Numbered from the stretch's first letter, positions 13,813 to 22,491 are shown. The stretch: 24,125 nt of DNA from an uncultured Clostridia bacterium (GCA_934747885.1 CAKVHE010000003.1:1-24125); one strand, 5' to 3'. A program made the numbers and translations. Notes: generated by a model from the letters alone, not told the origin.

Positions 13813-16425
13813 TTATTGTTTCTTAACTTTATCCACTAAATTTTGAAGCGTTGCAAACGCCACTAGCGGAGTTATGTTGTCCATATCTACATCACCTAAG
13901 ATGTTTAGCACTTCGGTAATGTTAACATTTTGTTTGGTCTTTGATGATGCGACCGGCTCACTATCAAACGAAACCTTGGTCGCATTCTCATTGGCTGCTT
14001 CTTGAATGGCAAGTATTGTTTTAGCTCGCTCTATAATCTCTTTTGGTATACCAGCCAAACTTGCAACCTCAATACCAAAACTCTTGTTTGCACTGCCTCT
14101 TGCAATTTTGTGCAAAAATACAATTGAGTTTGGTAATTCACGTATTAGCACGCGGTAATTCTTTACACCTGCAATTTTGCCCTCTAGGTCACATAGTTCG
14201 TGATAGTGAGTTGCAAACAAAGTTTTTGCCGGAATAGTCTTGGACAAATACTCAACCACTGCCCACGCAATAGATAGTCCATCATAGGTGCTGGTGCCTC
14301 GACCTATTTCATCTAGTAGTATCAAACTATTGGCTGTTGCATTATGCAAGATATTTGATACTTCCGTCATTTCCACCATAAAGGTACTTTGTCCATAAGC
14401 AAGATCGTCACTGGCGCCAATACGCGTAAATATTCTATCCGTTATAGAGATAGTTGCTTTATCCGCTGGAACAAACGAACCAATATGCGCAAGTAATGTT
14501 ATTACTGCCACTTGACGCATAAAGGTGCTTTTGCCCGCCATATTTGGGCCGGTAATAATGCTTATGCGATCCTCGGCACTATCTAGCAAGCAATCGTTGG
14601 CTACAAATTGATTTTGCCCAAGCATCTGCTCAATTACCGGGTGTCTGCCGTTTATTATTTCAATTTTGTTTACTTTGGCATTTATGGTTGGGCGCACATA
14701 GTTGTTTTCTTGCGCAACCGTAGCAAGTGATGCCAAACAATCAATGCAAGCCACACTTTCGGCAATGCTTTGAAAATCTTTTAAGTAATTTAGCGTGCGT
14801 TGCTTTAAGGCTGTATAAAGTTCGGCTTCGAGCCTTAACGCATCGACTTCACTTGTAAGAATTTTTTGTTCCATCTCTTTTAGGTCAGCGGTTATAAACC
14901 TTTCACCGTTAACGGTGGTTTGTTTGCGAACCCAATCTATCGGAACCATATTTAATTGAGATTTTGAAACTTCGATGTAATAACCAAAAATACGATTGTA
15001 TGCCACACGCAAGTTCTTTATACCCGTGCTGTCTTTTAGAGTTTGTTCAAATTGGTTAATCCATTTGCCGCCCACATCTTTTATGTTGCGCAAATCGTCC
15101 AGTTGTTGATTGTAGCCAGCCTTTATAAAGCCGCCATCTTTGGTGGACATTGGTGGGTTTTCAATAATACATTCTTTTATTTCTTTTGCCACTGCGGATA
15201 AGTCTTTTATGGCCGTTGCTTCACTAACTAATAGTTTTGCCGAGTAATTTGCCAGAATGTATTGTTTTAGTTCAAGCGCTTTTACGGTGCTGCCGGCAAG
15301 TGATTCAAAATCTCTTGGCGTGATAGAACCAAAAGCCAGTTTGCCAATTATGCGTTCTATATCTGCAATGTGAGATAGCAAACTTTTTACATCATCAAGT
15401 TTTATGGCGCTAGACATCAAGTCTTCCACGCCATCTAGGCGGTCATTTATTTTTATTTCGTCTTGCAATGGATAGTCTAGATATTTTTTGAGCAAGCGTC
15501 CACCCATAGCCGTTTTGGTTTTGTCAAGCAAACCAATGAGCGAACCGACCTTCTTTTTGGTGGTCATATTTTCAAAAAGTTCTAGGTGGCGCTTTACCGA
15601 ATTGTCTAGTTGCATAAATTGGTTGGATTTTATCAACTCAACCTTATTTATGCTAGAAAGCACACGCTTTTGTGTTTCTTCTATGTACGCAAGCAGCCCG
15701 CCAATCGCCGAAACTAGCACGCGATTGTCTTCTGGGATATCAAACACCGAAAGACTCTGCACTCCATATTGCTTTTTGGCGCGTGCCTTGGCTTTGTCGT
15801 AGGCGTAACAATACCCGCTGGTTTCATAAAACCTTGGAAGCAAGCCAAGTTTAAACGATGCCATATTTTTTTCAAATTCTTTGGCGTTTGAGTTGCAAAT
15901 AATTTCCGCCGGTTTTATTTTTAGCAAATCGTCTTCTAGTTTTTTAAGGTCAGTTTCTTTGGCATACATTTCACCAGTGGTGACATCAGCAAAAGCAATT
16001 GCCGATTTTTCACCCTGAACAAAAACCGCCAGAACAAAGTTGTTGGCTTTTTCTTCTAGGTTTTCGGTAACCGTTCCTGGTGTAACAATACGCACAATTT
16101 CTCGCTTAACCAGTTCTTTGCCCGGAAGCGTTGTTTGCGAACATATTGCAACCTTAAAGCCGTTAGATATAAGCCTTGAAACATAGTTATCCACCGCGTG
16201 CATAGGTATGCCACACATTGGCGCACGCTCGTCCAGTCCACATTCTTTGCCCGTTAGGGTTAGTTCTAGTACCTTTGAAACAATTAACGCATCGTCAAAA
16301 AACATCTCATAAAAGTCACCAACTTGATACATCAAAATGCTGTCTAGGTTGTTGTCTTTTACTTGAACATATTGGCGCATCATTGGCGCTAACTTGTTTC
16401 GGTCAATTTGATCAATCATTCTCAT
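13813..16425 (-). CDS. mutS: MutS, mismatch-recognition ATPase
   Basis: An 870-aa protein that finds mismatches and small loops and clamps DNA. The N-terminal mismatch-binding domain has the F-Y-E triplet in GDFYEMFFDDA. Connector, lever and clamp domains follow, then the ABC-type ATPase with Walker A GPNMAGKST, Walker B LILLDEIGRGTS and the signature region STFMVEM. The length fits MutS1. An ATG at 16440 is in frame but has no ribosome site; the ATG at 16425 follows GGAG with nine-base spacing and is used here. It overlaps the end of miaB by 14 bases. MutS and MutL being intact argues against a constitutive mutator, which bears on the homopolymer tracts nearby. Confidence 0.96.
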   Translation of the reverse strand: MRMIDQIDRNKLAPMMRQYVQVKDNNLDSILMYQVGDFYEMFFDDALIVSKVLELTLTGKECGLDERAPMCGIPMHAVDNYVSRLISNGFKVAICSQTTLPGKELVKREIVRIVTPGTVTENLEEKANNFVLAVFVQGEKSAIAFADVTTGEMYAKETDLKKLEDDLLKIKPAEIICNSNAKEFEKNMASFKLGLLPRFYETSGYCYAYDKAKARAKKQYGVQSLSVFDIPEDNRVLVSAIGGLLAYIEETQKRVLSSINKVELIKSNQFMQLDNSVKRHLELFENMTTKKKVGSLIGLLDKTKTAMGGRLLKKYLDYPLQDEIKINDRLDGVEDLMSSAIKLDDVKSLLSHIADIERIIGKLAFGSITPRDFESLAGSTVKALELKQYILANYSAKLLVSEATAIKDLSAVAKEIKECIIENPPMSTKDGGFIKAGYNQQLDDLRNIKDVGGKWINQFEQTLKDSTGIKNLRVAYNRIFGYYIEVSKSQLNMVPIDWVRKQTTVNGERFITADLKEMEQKILTSEVDALRLEAELYTALKQRTLNYLKDFQSIAESVACIDCLASLATVAQENNYVRPTINAKVNKIEIINGRHPVIEQMLGQNQFVANDCLLDSAEDRISIITGPNMAGKSTFMRQVAVITLLAHIGSFVPADKATISITDRIFTRIGASDDLAYGQSTFMVEMTEVSNILHNATANSLILLDEIGRGTSTYDGLSIAWAVVEYLSKTIPAKTLFATHYHELCDLEGKIAGVKNYRVLIRELPNSIVFLHKIARGSANKSFGIEVASLAGIPKEIIERAKTILAIQEAANENATKVSFDSEPVASSKTKQNVNITEVLNILGDVDMDNITPLVAFATLQNLVDKVKKQ

Positions 16426-17764
16426 TGATAATTTCTCCATAAAGCACCGTTAGTTTGGAACTCTTTATTTTTACTTTTAGAAACTTGCCAAAGTAACTAT
16501 CAAATTCCGCACCCGCCGGTGCCGTTATATGTACATTTTTGTTTTGGTCGGTGGTTCCAACCCATTTTCCTTTGTTTGTGCCTTCTATCAAAACTTCTAC
16601 GGTTTTGCCAACATAAGAGGCAGATATGTCGCTTGCAATTTCGCACTCTTTTTCTATCAAACGTGCCAAGCGCTCTTTTTTGATACTTAGCGGAATTTGC
16701 CCGTCAAACTTGTCTGCAACCGTGCCTTTGCGCCTTGAGTAAATAAAGCCAAATATTTGTTGATACCTAACCTCTTTAATTAGTGACATGGTTTGGGCAA
16801 AATCTTCCTCAGTTTCGCCAGCAAACCCAACAATAATATCTGTGGTTAGTTCTACATCGGTTATTTTTGCTTTTATGCGCTTAACAAGGTTTAAATATTG
16901 CTCGCGCGTGTACTTGCGATTCATTTTTTCAAGCACCTTAGTGCTACCGCTTTGAACCGGCAAATGCAAGCCGTGACAAATATGTTTGCTGTTTGCTATA
17001 ACTTCAATAACCTCGTCCGTTAAGTCTTTTGGGTGCGGAGTCATAAAGCGCAACCTAAACTTGCCGTCTAGCGCGTCTATTTGTTTTAGCAAATTTGCAA
17101 AGCAAACCTCGGGCGACTGAATATCGTTCCCGTACGAATTTACATTTTGCCCCAATAGCGTAATTTGTTTGTAACCATCTGCAAGCAAACCCTTTATCTC
17201 GTCCAAAATGTCCGCCATAGGTCTAGAAATTTCTCTACCACGAACATATGGCACAATACAATAAGTGCAAAAGTTGTTGCACCCATGCATAATGTTTACC
17301 CATGCGTTTACACCACTGGTGCGAGTTGCCATAGATAAGTCGCGGCCGTCGCGCTGCTCCACAACTTCAATTACCGACTTTTTTTGATGCAAAGCCTTTT
17401 CAAGCATTTTATCAAAGTCTACTAGGTTGTGTGTGCCAAAAATAATATCCAAAAATGGAAATTTTTGGTGCAAGTCTACCGCTCTGCCGTTTTGTTGAGT
17501 CATACAACCGCCCACCGCAACAATATGCAAACTGCCCGCCTTTTTTAGGGCGTTTAGGTTACCGATAAAACTCTCTATCTTTTTTTCGGCATTTTCACGT
17601 ATAGCGCAAGTGTTAATAACCACCACTTGTGCTTCGCTTAGGTTGTCCGTTTTAGTTAGACCTCGATTTTCTAGCACGCCAGCCACTTTTTCGCTTTCGT
17701 GCACATTCATTTGACATCCAAAAGTTTGGATGAAATATTTCCAATTTTTGACAATATTTTCCAT
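16412..17764 (-). CDS. miaB: MiaB, tRNA-2-methylthio-N6-dimethylallyladenosine synthase
   Basis: A 450-aa radical-SAM methylthiotransferase that adds a methylthio group at C2 of the A37 already modified by MiaA. The N-terminal UPF0004 domain has the auxiliary cluster cysteines C17, C53 and C87. The radical-SAM domain binds its cluster through C162, C166 and C169 in GCNNFCTYC. A C-terminal TRAM RNA-binding domain covers about residues 385-450. It is the first gene of the five-gene operon. The promoter lies so close (-10 ends 7 bases before the ATG) that the message is predicted to be leaderless. Confidence 0.95.
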   Translation of the reverse strand: MENIVKNWKYFIQTFGCQMNVHESEKVAGVLENRGLTKTDNLSEAQVVVINTCAIRENAEKKIESFIGNLNALKKAGSLHIVAVGGCMTQQNGRAVDLHQKFPFLDIIFGTHNLVDFDKMLEKALHQKKSVIEVVEQRDGRDLSMATRTSGVNAWVNIMHGCNNFCTYCIVPYVRGREISRPMADILDEIKGLLADGYKQITLLGQNVNSYGNDIQSPEVCFANLLKQIDALDGKFRLRFMTPHPKDLTDEVIEVIANSKHICHGLHLPVQSGSTKVLEKMNRKYTREQYLNLVKRIKAKITDVELTTDIIVGFAGETEEDFAQTMSLIKEVRYQQIFGFIYSRRKGTVADKFDGQIPLSIKKERLARLIEKECEIASDISASYVGKTVEVLIEGTNKGKWVGTTDQNKNVHITAPAGAEFDSYFGKFLKVKIKSSKLTVLYGEIINEND

Positions 17765-17771
17765 AACACAG

Positions 17772-17800
17772 ATTATAGCGCAATTTTAAAATAAATTCAA
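17772..17800 (-). promoter_or_regulatory. promoter of the miaB-mutS-mutL-miaA-ynbB operon
   Basis: Minus strand: -35 TTGAAT (17795-17800), 17-base spacer, -10 TATAAT (17772-17777), then seven bases and the miaB ATG (17764). Start of transcription should coincide with the start codon. Confidence 0.75.
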
Positions 17801-17826
17801 CATAAAATTCCAAACTCGCATAAAAT
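17797..17826 (+). promoter_or_regulatory. possible promoter of the PBP gene
   Basis: -10 TAAAAT (17821-17826) followed by seven bases and ATG (17834), the same geometry as the miaB promoter. The -35 is weak (TCAACA at 17797-17802, 18-base spacer) and overlaps the divergent miaB -35. Confidence 0.4.
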
Positions 17827-17833
17827 ATTACAA

Positions 17834-19864
17834 ATGTTACATACTAGAAATATGCAAAAATCGACAAAATTCAAAAAATTTTGCAAAGTGCTTTTTTCAG
17901 CGCTATCGGTAGTGCTTATTCTTAGTCTAAGTATTTGTTTGGTTGGCTTTATGACTATAACTGCCGACGCACAACTAGATAAAACCAGTTTGGTACTTAA
18001 GTCGGGTGCAGTAAACTTTTATTCGCTAGACGGCAAAAAATTGCTCTTTAGTCAAGAAAAAATCACCATAAGCACGCTACACGATTACACTACAAACGCC
18101 TTCATTGCCAAAGAAGACAAACGCTTTTGGAAGCATAACGGCTACGACGTTATTCGTATGTTTGGCGCCCTAAAAAGCAACATTAAAAATGGCAAAATTG
18201 TTGAAGGTGGTTCCACCATTTCGCAGCAACTAATAAAAAACACTCACACGGGTGCGGATAGAACCCTAAACCGCAAACTAACCGAACTAAAACTTGCCAC
18301 CGACCTTGAAAAGGAATATACCAAAGAAGAAATTTTGGAACTATACCTAAACACCATATATTTTGGCAACGGCTGCTATGGGCTAGCTTCCGCCAGTGAC
18401 TATTATTTTAATAAACCGGCTAGTGATTTAACTCTCGGCGAAAGTGCAATGCTTGCCGGGTTAATTTCGGCGCCTAGCGAATTTAACCCAATAAACAATT
18501 TGTCACTTAATCGCAAAAAAGCAAAAATTGTGCTCTCACTGATGTGCAAGCAAAAATATATTACCGAAGAACAAAAAACCGACGCGGAAGCCGAGGTTGA
18601 CGCCAAGGAGCCTAGCAAAAATGAACAGATTGGCAAAAAATATTTGTCCTTTGCCTCGCGTGAAGCGCTAAGTTTGCTAGGGCTTGAGAACTTTCCAAGT
18701 AACAAGCAAATAGAAATTTATACTTTTATGGACGAAGATATGCAACGCATAGCCGAGAATGAATTGAATAGCGAAGCGACTACCAAAAGTAAAAACGGAA
18801 TAATGCCAGACAGTGCCATTATTGCGCTAGATAACACAAGTGGCGGTATATTGGTTTACGCCGGAAACTCTGCCAGTGATTTACTCACCCTTCGCCGTCA
18901 ACCGGCTTCGTGCATCAAGCCAATTTTGGTGTATGCTCCTGCCATAGAAAAAGGCATAATTTCGCCCGCAAGTTTGGTTTTGGATGAACCAATTAACATT
19001 GATGGCTATCAGCCACAAAACGCCACAAAAATGAATTATGGGTATGTTTCGGTGCGGGAAGCAATTGAAAAGAGTTTAAATATTCCAGCCGTAAAAATAC
19101 TAAGCGAAACGGGCGTGGAATATAGCAAAAAATTTGCAAGCCTATTTGGCATAAAATTTAATGAACAAGACAACAATTTGGCGCTTGCACTTGGTGGTTT
19201 TACCGATGGCGTTACCCCACTAGAACTTGCAACGGCATATATGACCTTTGGAAGTAACGGCAACTACAAACAAGCCCGATTTGTTAAAGAAATTGTAATA
19301 GACGGCAACAGCGTTTATCGTAATGTTCCGCTAGAAGCCAAAGTGGTTAGCGACAGCACCAACTACTTAATTACGGATATGTTAAAAACTACCGCCACCG
19401 TAGGCACCGCCAGAAGACTCAATGGCCTTGGTATACACATTGCCGCAAAAACGGGAACCAACTCGGTAAACGGCGAACAAAAAGACCTATGGACAGTGGC
19501 ATACACCACTGAACATACCTATCTTGGTTGGATTGGTGCAACCGGTGGTAACGATGGCGGCTTGCACTCTTCGCTGACCAGTTCGGTAACCACCACAACT
19601 ATGCTCAAACCGATTATTACTGAGTGTTATCGCACTGGCAACCCTGCCGATTTTGAGCGTCCACCTACCGTAACACTTGAAAACTTGGACGCGGACACCT
19701 ACTATAACGACCACAAACTACTGCTGGCCGATGAGCAAAGTACCAGCCAAATTAGCGAACTCTTTTGTGTAAACAATTTGCCCGAGCGGCGCCAAGAAGA
19801 ACATAACGACGACCTCGCCACTTTGTTTGCTCAAATGAACTTTGTGCCATATTTTAGAAGATAA
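17834..19864 (+). CDS. class A penicillin-binding protein (PBP1A-like)
   Basis: A 676-aa bifunctional peptidoglycan synthase. A short cytoplasmic tail is followed by one membrane segment (about residues 20-45). The GT51 glycosyltransferase domain has the catalytic-Glu motif EDKRFWKHNGYD, then EGGSTISQQLIKN and the LELYLNTIYFGNG block. The transpeptidase domain has SxxK (S359-CIK362), SxN (S414-LN) and KTG (K539-TG). The protein ends soon after the transpeptidase, so it is a short member of the family without C-terminal extensions. ATG 17834 is favoured by promoter spacing; an in-frame ATG at 17852 also lacks a ribosome site. Convergent with the second surface-protein gene. Confidence 0.93.
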   Translation: MLHTRNMQKSTKFKKFCKVLFSALSVVLILSLSICLVGFMTITADAQLDKTSLVLKSGAVNFYSLDGKKLLFSQEKITISTLHDYTTNAFIAKEDKRFWKHNGYDVIRMFGALKSNIKNGKIVEGGSTISQQLIKNTHTGADRTLNRKLTELKLATDLEKEYTKEEILELYLNTIYFGNGCYGLASASDYYFNKPASDLTLGESAMLAGLISAPSEFNPINNLSLNRKKAKIVLSLMCKQKYITEEQKTDAEAEVDAKEPSKNEQIGKKYLSFASREALSLLGLENFPSNKQIEIYTFMDEDMQRIAENELNSEATTKSKNGIMPDSAIIALDNTSGGILVYAGNSASDLLTLRRQPASCIKPILVYAPAIEKGIISPASLVLDEPINIDGYQPQNATKMNYGYVSVREAIEKSLNIPAVKILSETGVEYSKKFASLFGIKFNEQDNNLALALGGFTDGVTPLELATAYMTFGSNGNYKQARFVKEIVIDGNSVYRNVPLEAKVVSDSTNYLITDMLKTTATVGTARRLNGLGIHIAAKTGTNSVNGEQKDLWTVAYTTEHTYLGWIGATGGNDGGLHSSLTSSVTTTTMLKPIITECYRTGNPADFERPPTVTLENLDADTYYNDHKLLLADEQSTSQISELFCVNNLPERRQEEHNDDLATLFAQMNFVPYFRR

Positions 19865-19902
19865 AAAAATTCCTACAAGCCAAAAGTTTGTAGGAATTTT
19901 TG
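19865..19902. terminator. bidirectional terminator
   Basis: AAAAATTCCTACAA / TTTGTAGGAATTTTT stem with a short loop, between the stops of the convergent PBP and DUF6273-like genes. Confidence 0.9.
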
Positions 19903-19910
19903 GAGATTGG

Positions 19911-21512
19911 TTATAAGGTGATGGTTAATGCCGGACGCACGCCGAGGGTGGTAGCAGACACACTGTTGAAGTAGCTCAAGCTGCCGACATTGCTAACAAG
20001 ACATGCACGATTAGCAGCGTTGCCCGCCGAGCGGAGCCAATAGTACCCGCGGCCATTGGAAAACATAGTCACATTATTAACAACCGCAAAATCAGTAGGT
20101 GTCGCTGCGCGACTTTTTTTGTTTAGATAAGCGTTTGCGCCATAATATGTATTAACTGCTTCATAATAGCTTATTAGCCATACATTGTCTTCGGTCGTGT
20201 TGCCACCTGTTGTTACGGTATAGTCGTCTTTGGTAGCATGCTCGCTTGTTCCAAAATATCTTGTAATGTTTTTACTAATGTAACCTTTATCACTGGCACT
20301 GAAAGCACTCGTGTAAAATGAATTGTTGAGCCAGTCGCGGATGTTGCTTGTGTTCCATGGGTTAGTGTCTGCGTCAAACATTACATTTGCTGTTAATAAT
20401 TGTTCACTAATTACTCTTAAATTAGTTGTTGAACCAGTATATGCAGTTTTTGTCGTTGAATATGCTTCTAGTAAAAACCATTTTATTGGTTCTACCTTAA
20501 ACCAATATGTGTTGCCTTTTGTTGGTGCTGTGCCGCTAGCAAATCTTGAGTCTTTGCCACTAGCAAATTTTGAGCCGCTATGAACTACCGCACTTGCTAC
20601 TTTTACATATTTTGCACCATTGTAGGTATATTCCACATGCGCGGTTTGCGCACTATCGTCACTTGCACCTACAGTAAAGGTTCTACCTGTTTTGGCGCTA
20701 TCACCTAGGGCGTTTAGTGCAGATACGGTCGCTGTGTCTTCCACCGCTGTTTGTGGGTATTCGCCTAGTTCTACATAATAATAGTAGTTGCCATTTATTG
20801 GCTCAGCTGTTGTATACACCCCATTATCTGCTTTTATTGGTTGTGGCGCTATACCAAAGTTTAAGGTGTAATTCCAATCAACAGTTTCTATCTTTACAGA
20901 TTTGCTTAAATCTACTTTTGCTTCTGCCTTTATGAACAAGTGTTCCCCGCCATTTACGGTTACACTTCCACCGTCAGTTAGTGAGGTTACGCTATCAAAT
21001 GTTGGGAGAGTGGCGTTTGTCGCTTTGGTGTATGAATAACTAACAACCACATTTTTATCAGTTACTGCCGGTGCCGTTAGGGTTACATTATTAGATGTCG
21101 AACCCTCTGGCAATACATAGTAAAAGTAATAAGTTATTGCAACATAAGTTCTACCACCATTTACTATTTCTTTAATTTTATCGTTAGAGATAAAATCCAC
21201 CTTTTCTTGAATGCTGGTCAGTGCGTCATTTTGCACACCTTTGGTGGTTGTGCCGTCGTACACTTTTAGCCAATCGGTTGCGGTGGTACTTTCACTCAGT
21301 ACTTTGCTGGTGGTACGGTCAGTGCCTGCAACATCACCAACTCGCGTTGCATAAAGCGTACCTTCTACCGCATCAAACTTTAAATTAAGTTGGTTGGCAA
21401 TTGCCACTTGAAAATTTGTAAGTGTTGCAAACACACCCACTGCAAGCAAACATAATGCACTTACCATAGAAACAATAGTTGTCACCAACTTTGTTGTGTT
21501 TCTATTTTTCAT
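19911..21512 (-). CDS. surface protein with DUF6273-like C-terminus
   Basis: A 533-aa exported protein. A hydrophobic signal or anchor lies near residues 10-30, and the first 220 or so residues match the Hint protein at 7246-9165. The C-terminal 300 residues fit the DUF6273 pattern: VELGEYPQTA, VEPIKWFLLEA, NTSNIRDWLNNSFYTSAFS, then YYWLRSAG...GVRPALTI. The function of DUF6273 is unknown to me. A short internal duplication (KFASGKDSRFASG) is visible. The end of the gene (about 19911-20060) is richer in G+C than the rest. The ATG at 21512 follows AGGACAGG; an upstream in-frame ATG at 21548 has no ribosome site. The same control cassette with a G12 tract precedes it. Confidence 0.8.
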   Translation of the reverse strand: MKNRNTTKLVTTIVSMVSALCLLAVGVFATLTNFQVAIANQLNLKFDAVEGTLYATRVGDVAGTDRTTSKVLSESTTATDWLKVYDGTTTKGVQNDALTSIQEKVDFISNDKIKEIVNGGRTYVAITYYFYYVLPEGSTSNNVTLTAPAVTDKNVVVSYSYTKATNATLPTFDSVTSLTDGGSVTVNGGEHLFIKAEAKVDLSKSVKIETVDWNYTLNFGIAPQPIKADNGVYTTAEPINGNYYYYVELGEYPQTAVEDTATVSALNALGDSAKTGRTFTVGASDDSAQTAHVEYTYNGAKYVKVASAVVHSGSKFASGKDSRFASGTAPTKGNTYWFKVEPIKWFLLEAYSTTKTAYTGSTTNLRVISEQLLTANVMFDADTNPWNTSNIRDWLNNSFYTSAFSASDKGYISKNITRYFGTSEHATKDDYTVTTGGNTTEDNVWLISYYEAVNTYYGANAYLNKKSRAATPTDFAVVNNVTMFSNGRGYYWLRSAGNAANRACLVSNVGSLSYFNSVSATTLGVRPALTITL

Positions 21513-21700
21513 TTTTCCTGTCCTTTCGTTTTGTTTTATCCGTCCCACTTGCGCGTTAGCACAAATTGCATTGCGTCAGCAATTTTATAGCAAACGCAAA
21601 AGAGATAAGCAAAGAATTTGCTTACCTTGTATAACGCGCAAAAACGCCCTTTATTCGGCTGTTTTGTTCTGTCCTTAAACTAGCGTTTGCCCAGTCGCTT

Positions 21701-21787
21701 TTAGCGACTAAATGGCGCCCCCCCCCCCCAGAAAAATGCTGAAATTATAAGGCTTTCAGCCACTTTTGCATTACTTAATATTGCCAT
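21701..21787 (-). CDS. small leader ORF with G12 tract, copy 2
   Basis: A 28-codon ORF with AGGAGG eight bases before the ATG. It starts MAILSNAKVAESLIISAFFW and ends GGGAPFSR after the G12 tract. It is 188 bases upstream of the DUF6273-like gene on the same strand. If the tract had 11 G, as in copy 1, the frame would stay open to 21622 (54 codons, ending FARYTR). So the two loci are seen in different frames. Translation is inferred only from the ribosome site and conservation of position. Confidence 0.45.
   Translation of the reverse strand: MAILSNAKVAESLIISAFFWGGGAPFSR
21718..21729 (-). repeat. homopolymeric G12 tract
   Basis: Twelve consecutive G on the gene strand, one more than the matching tract at 9417-9427. 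A perfect 7-bp hairpin AGTCGCT-AAA-AGCGACT follows directly. Confidence 0.9.
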
Positions 21788-21819
21788 TACAATTTCCTCC
21801 TTTTGGGGTTTTGGGTAGT

Positions 21820-21871
21820 GTTAGTTTGCTACTAACAATCTTATTTTATAACAAAATTAAAAAGCCGTCAA
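21820..21871 (-). promoter_or_regulatory. promoter and 5'-end hairpin, copy 2
   Basis: Minus strand: -35 TTGACG (21866-21871), 17-base spacer, -10 TAAAAT (21843-21848). The hairpin GTTAGT-AGCAA-ACTAAC at 21836-21820 is at the predicted transcript 5' end. Same layout as 9520-9571. Confidence 0.6.
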
Positions 21872-21889
21872 ATAAATTAACGGCTTTTT
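21859..21889 (-). terminator. terminator-like hairpin, copy 2
   Basis: Perfect 10-bp stem AAAAAGCCGT / ACGGCTTTTT with an 11-base loop. On the minus strand it precedes, and on its right arm overlaps, the -35 of the surface-gene promoter. Confidence 0.55.
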
Positions 21890-21959
21890 ATAAAATTTAT
21901 ATAACTATTTTTTTTTAACTCTAAACCCGCTCGTCAGCAATTTTGCTTGGATTTTTGAA

Positions 21960-22024
21960 TTAAAATGCCCAAAACAGGTTGCCCATAGTATTGTTACATG
22001 GGCGTTCTGTTTCGGGCATTTTAA
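21960..22024. repeat. 65-nt long stem-loop of unknown role
   Basis: Outer arms of 18 nt (21960-21977 and 22007-22024) pair with one mismatch. A 3x3 internal loop follows, then a 6-bp stem GCCCAT / ATGGGC and an 11-nt loop. No U-run follows on either strand, so it is not a simple terminator. It could be a REP/MITE-like repeat or a structured RNA. No second copy is seen in the window. Confidence 0.7.
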
Positions 22025-22189
22025 ACAAAAAGGCTGCAAAAGTGCGTCTACTAGTGCCGACCGCGCGAGCGGGCGGAACCATTTATATTTCAAAAACAGC
22101 CAAACCAGTAATTAAAAGAAGAATGAAAAACTAATAAATAAAAAAGAAAAGTACTCTTATAGTTTTTAAGTTGCAAAGCAACGCATCCT

Positions 22190-22275
22190 TCACCTCTTCA
22201 CTATTAACTATTACTTCTAACTTAAAATCGGCTAGCAATTTTAGTGAAGAGTTAAGAGTGAAAAGTGAAAAGTGA
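22190..22275. repeat. imperfect inverted repeat built on CTCTTCACT-like motifs
   Basis: The left arm (about 22190-22230) carries TTCACCTCTTCACTATTAAC; the right arm (about 22240-22275) carries the imperfect reverse complement with tandem GTGAAAA units. It looks like a small dispersed non-coding repeat. No gene is seen from 22025 to 22280. Confidence 0.4.
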
Positions 22276-22281
22276 ATAAGT

Positions 22282-22319
22282 AAAAATCGGCAAGTACCCT
22301 ACGATACTTGCCGATTTTT
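22282..22319 (-). terminator. terminator of the six-tRNA operon
   Basis: Perfect 15-bp stem AAAAATCGGCAAGTA / TACTTGCCGATTTTT with an 8-base loop, followed by T-rich sequence on the minus strand. It starts at the last base of tRNA-Lys. Confidence 0.85.
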
Positions 22320-22394
22320 GGTGGCTCACCCGGGGCTCGAACCCGGGACCCCAAGATTAAAAGTCTTGTGCTCTACCAACTGAGCTAGTGAACC
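22319..22394 (-). tRNA. tRNA-Lys(TTT)
   Basis: Full cloverleaf: acceptor GGTTCAC / GTGAGCC, anticodon loop CTTTTAA, T-loop TTCGAGC, encoded CCA. Last of six tRNAs in the operon. Confidence 0.95.
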
Positions 22395-22413
22395 ATATTT
22401 AGTTTTAAAAATG

Positions 22414-22491
22414 TGGGGTGAGTAGTGGGAGTCGAACCCACGACCTCTGGTGCCACAAACCAGCGCTCTAACCAACTGAGCTACACCCACC
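22414..22491 (-). tRNA. tRNA-His(GTG)
   Basis: Acceptor GTGGGTG / TACTCAC, anticodon loop TTGTGGC, encoded G at position -1 opposite C73 (the histidine identity pair), encoded CCA. Confidence 0.95.

Larger units (their letters stand above)
21700..21955 (-). repeat. duplicated control cassette, copy 2
   Basis: Counterpart of 9395-9650, with the same order of hairpin, promoter, 5' hairpin, AGGAGG, small ORF, G tract and hairpin, located upstream of the DUF6273-like surface gene. Confidence 0.85.

Noticed and set aside
21905..22093. 62-codon minus-strand ORF across the long stem-loop
   Set aside because: No ribosome site, no recognisable protein, and its sequence is mostly the hairpin.
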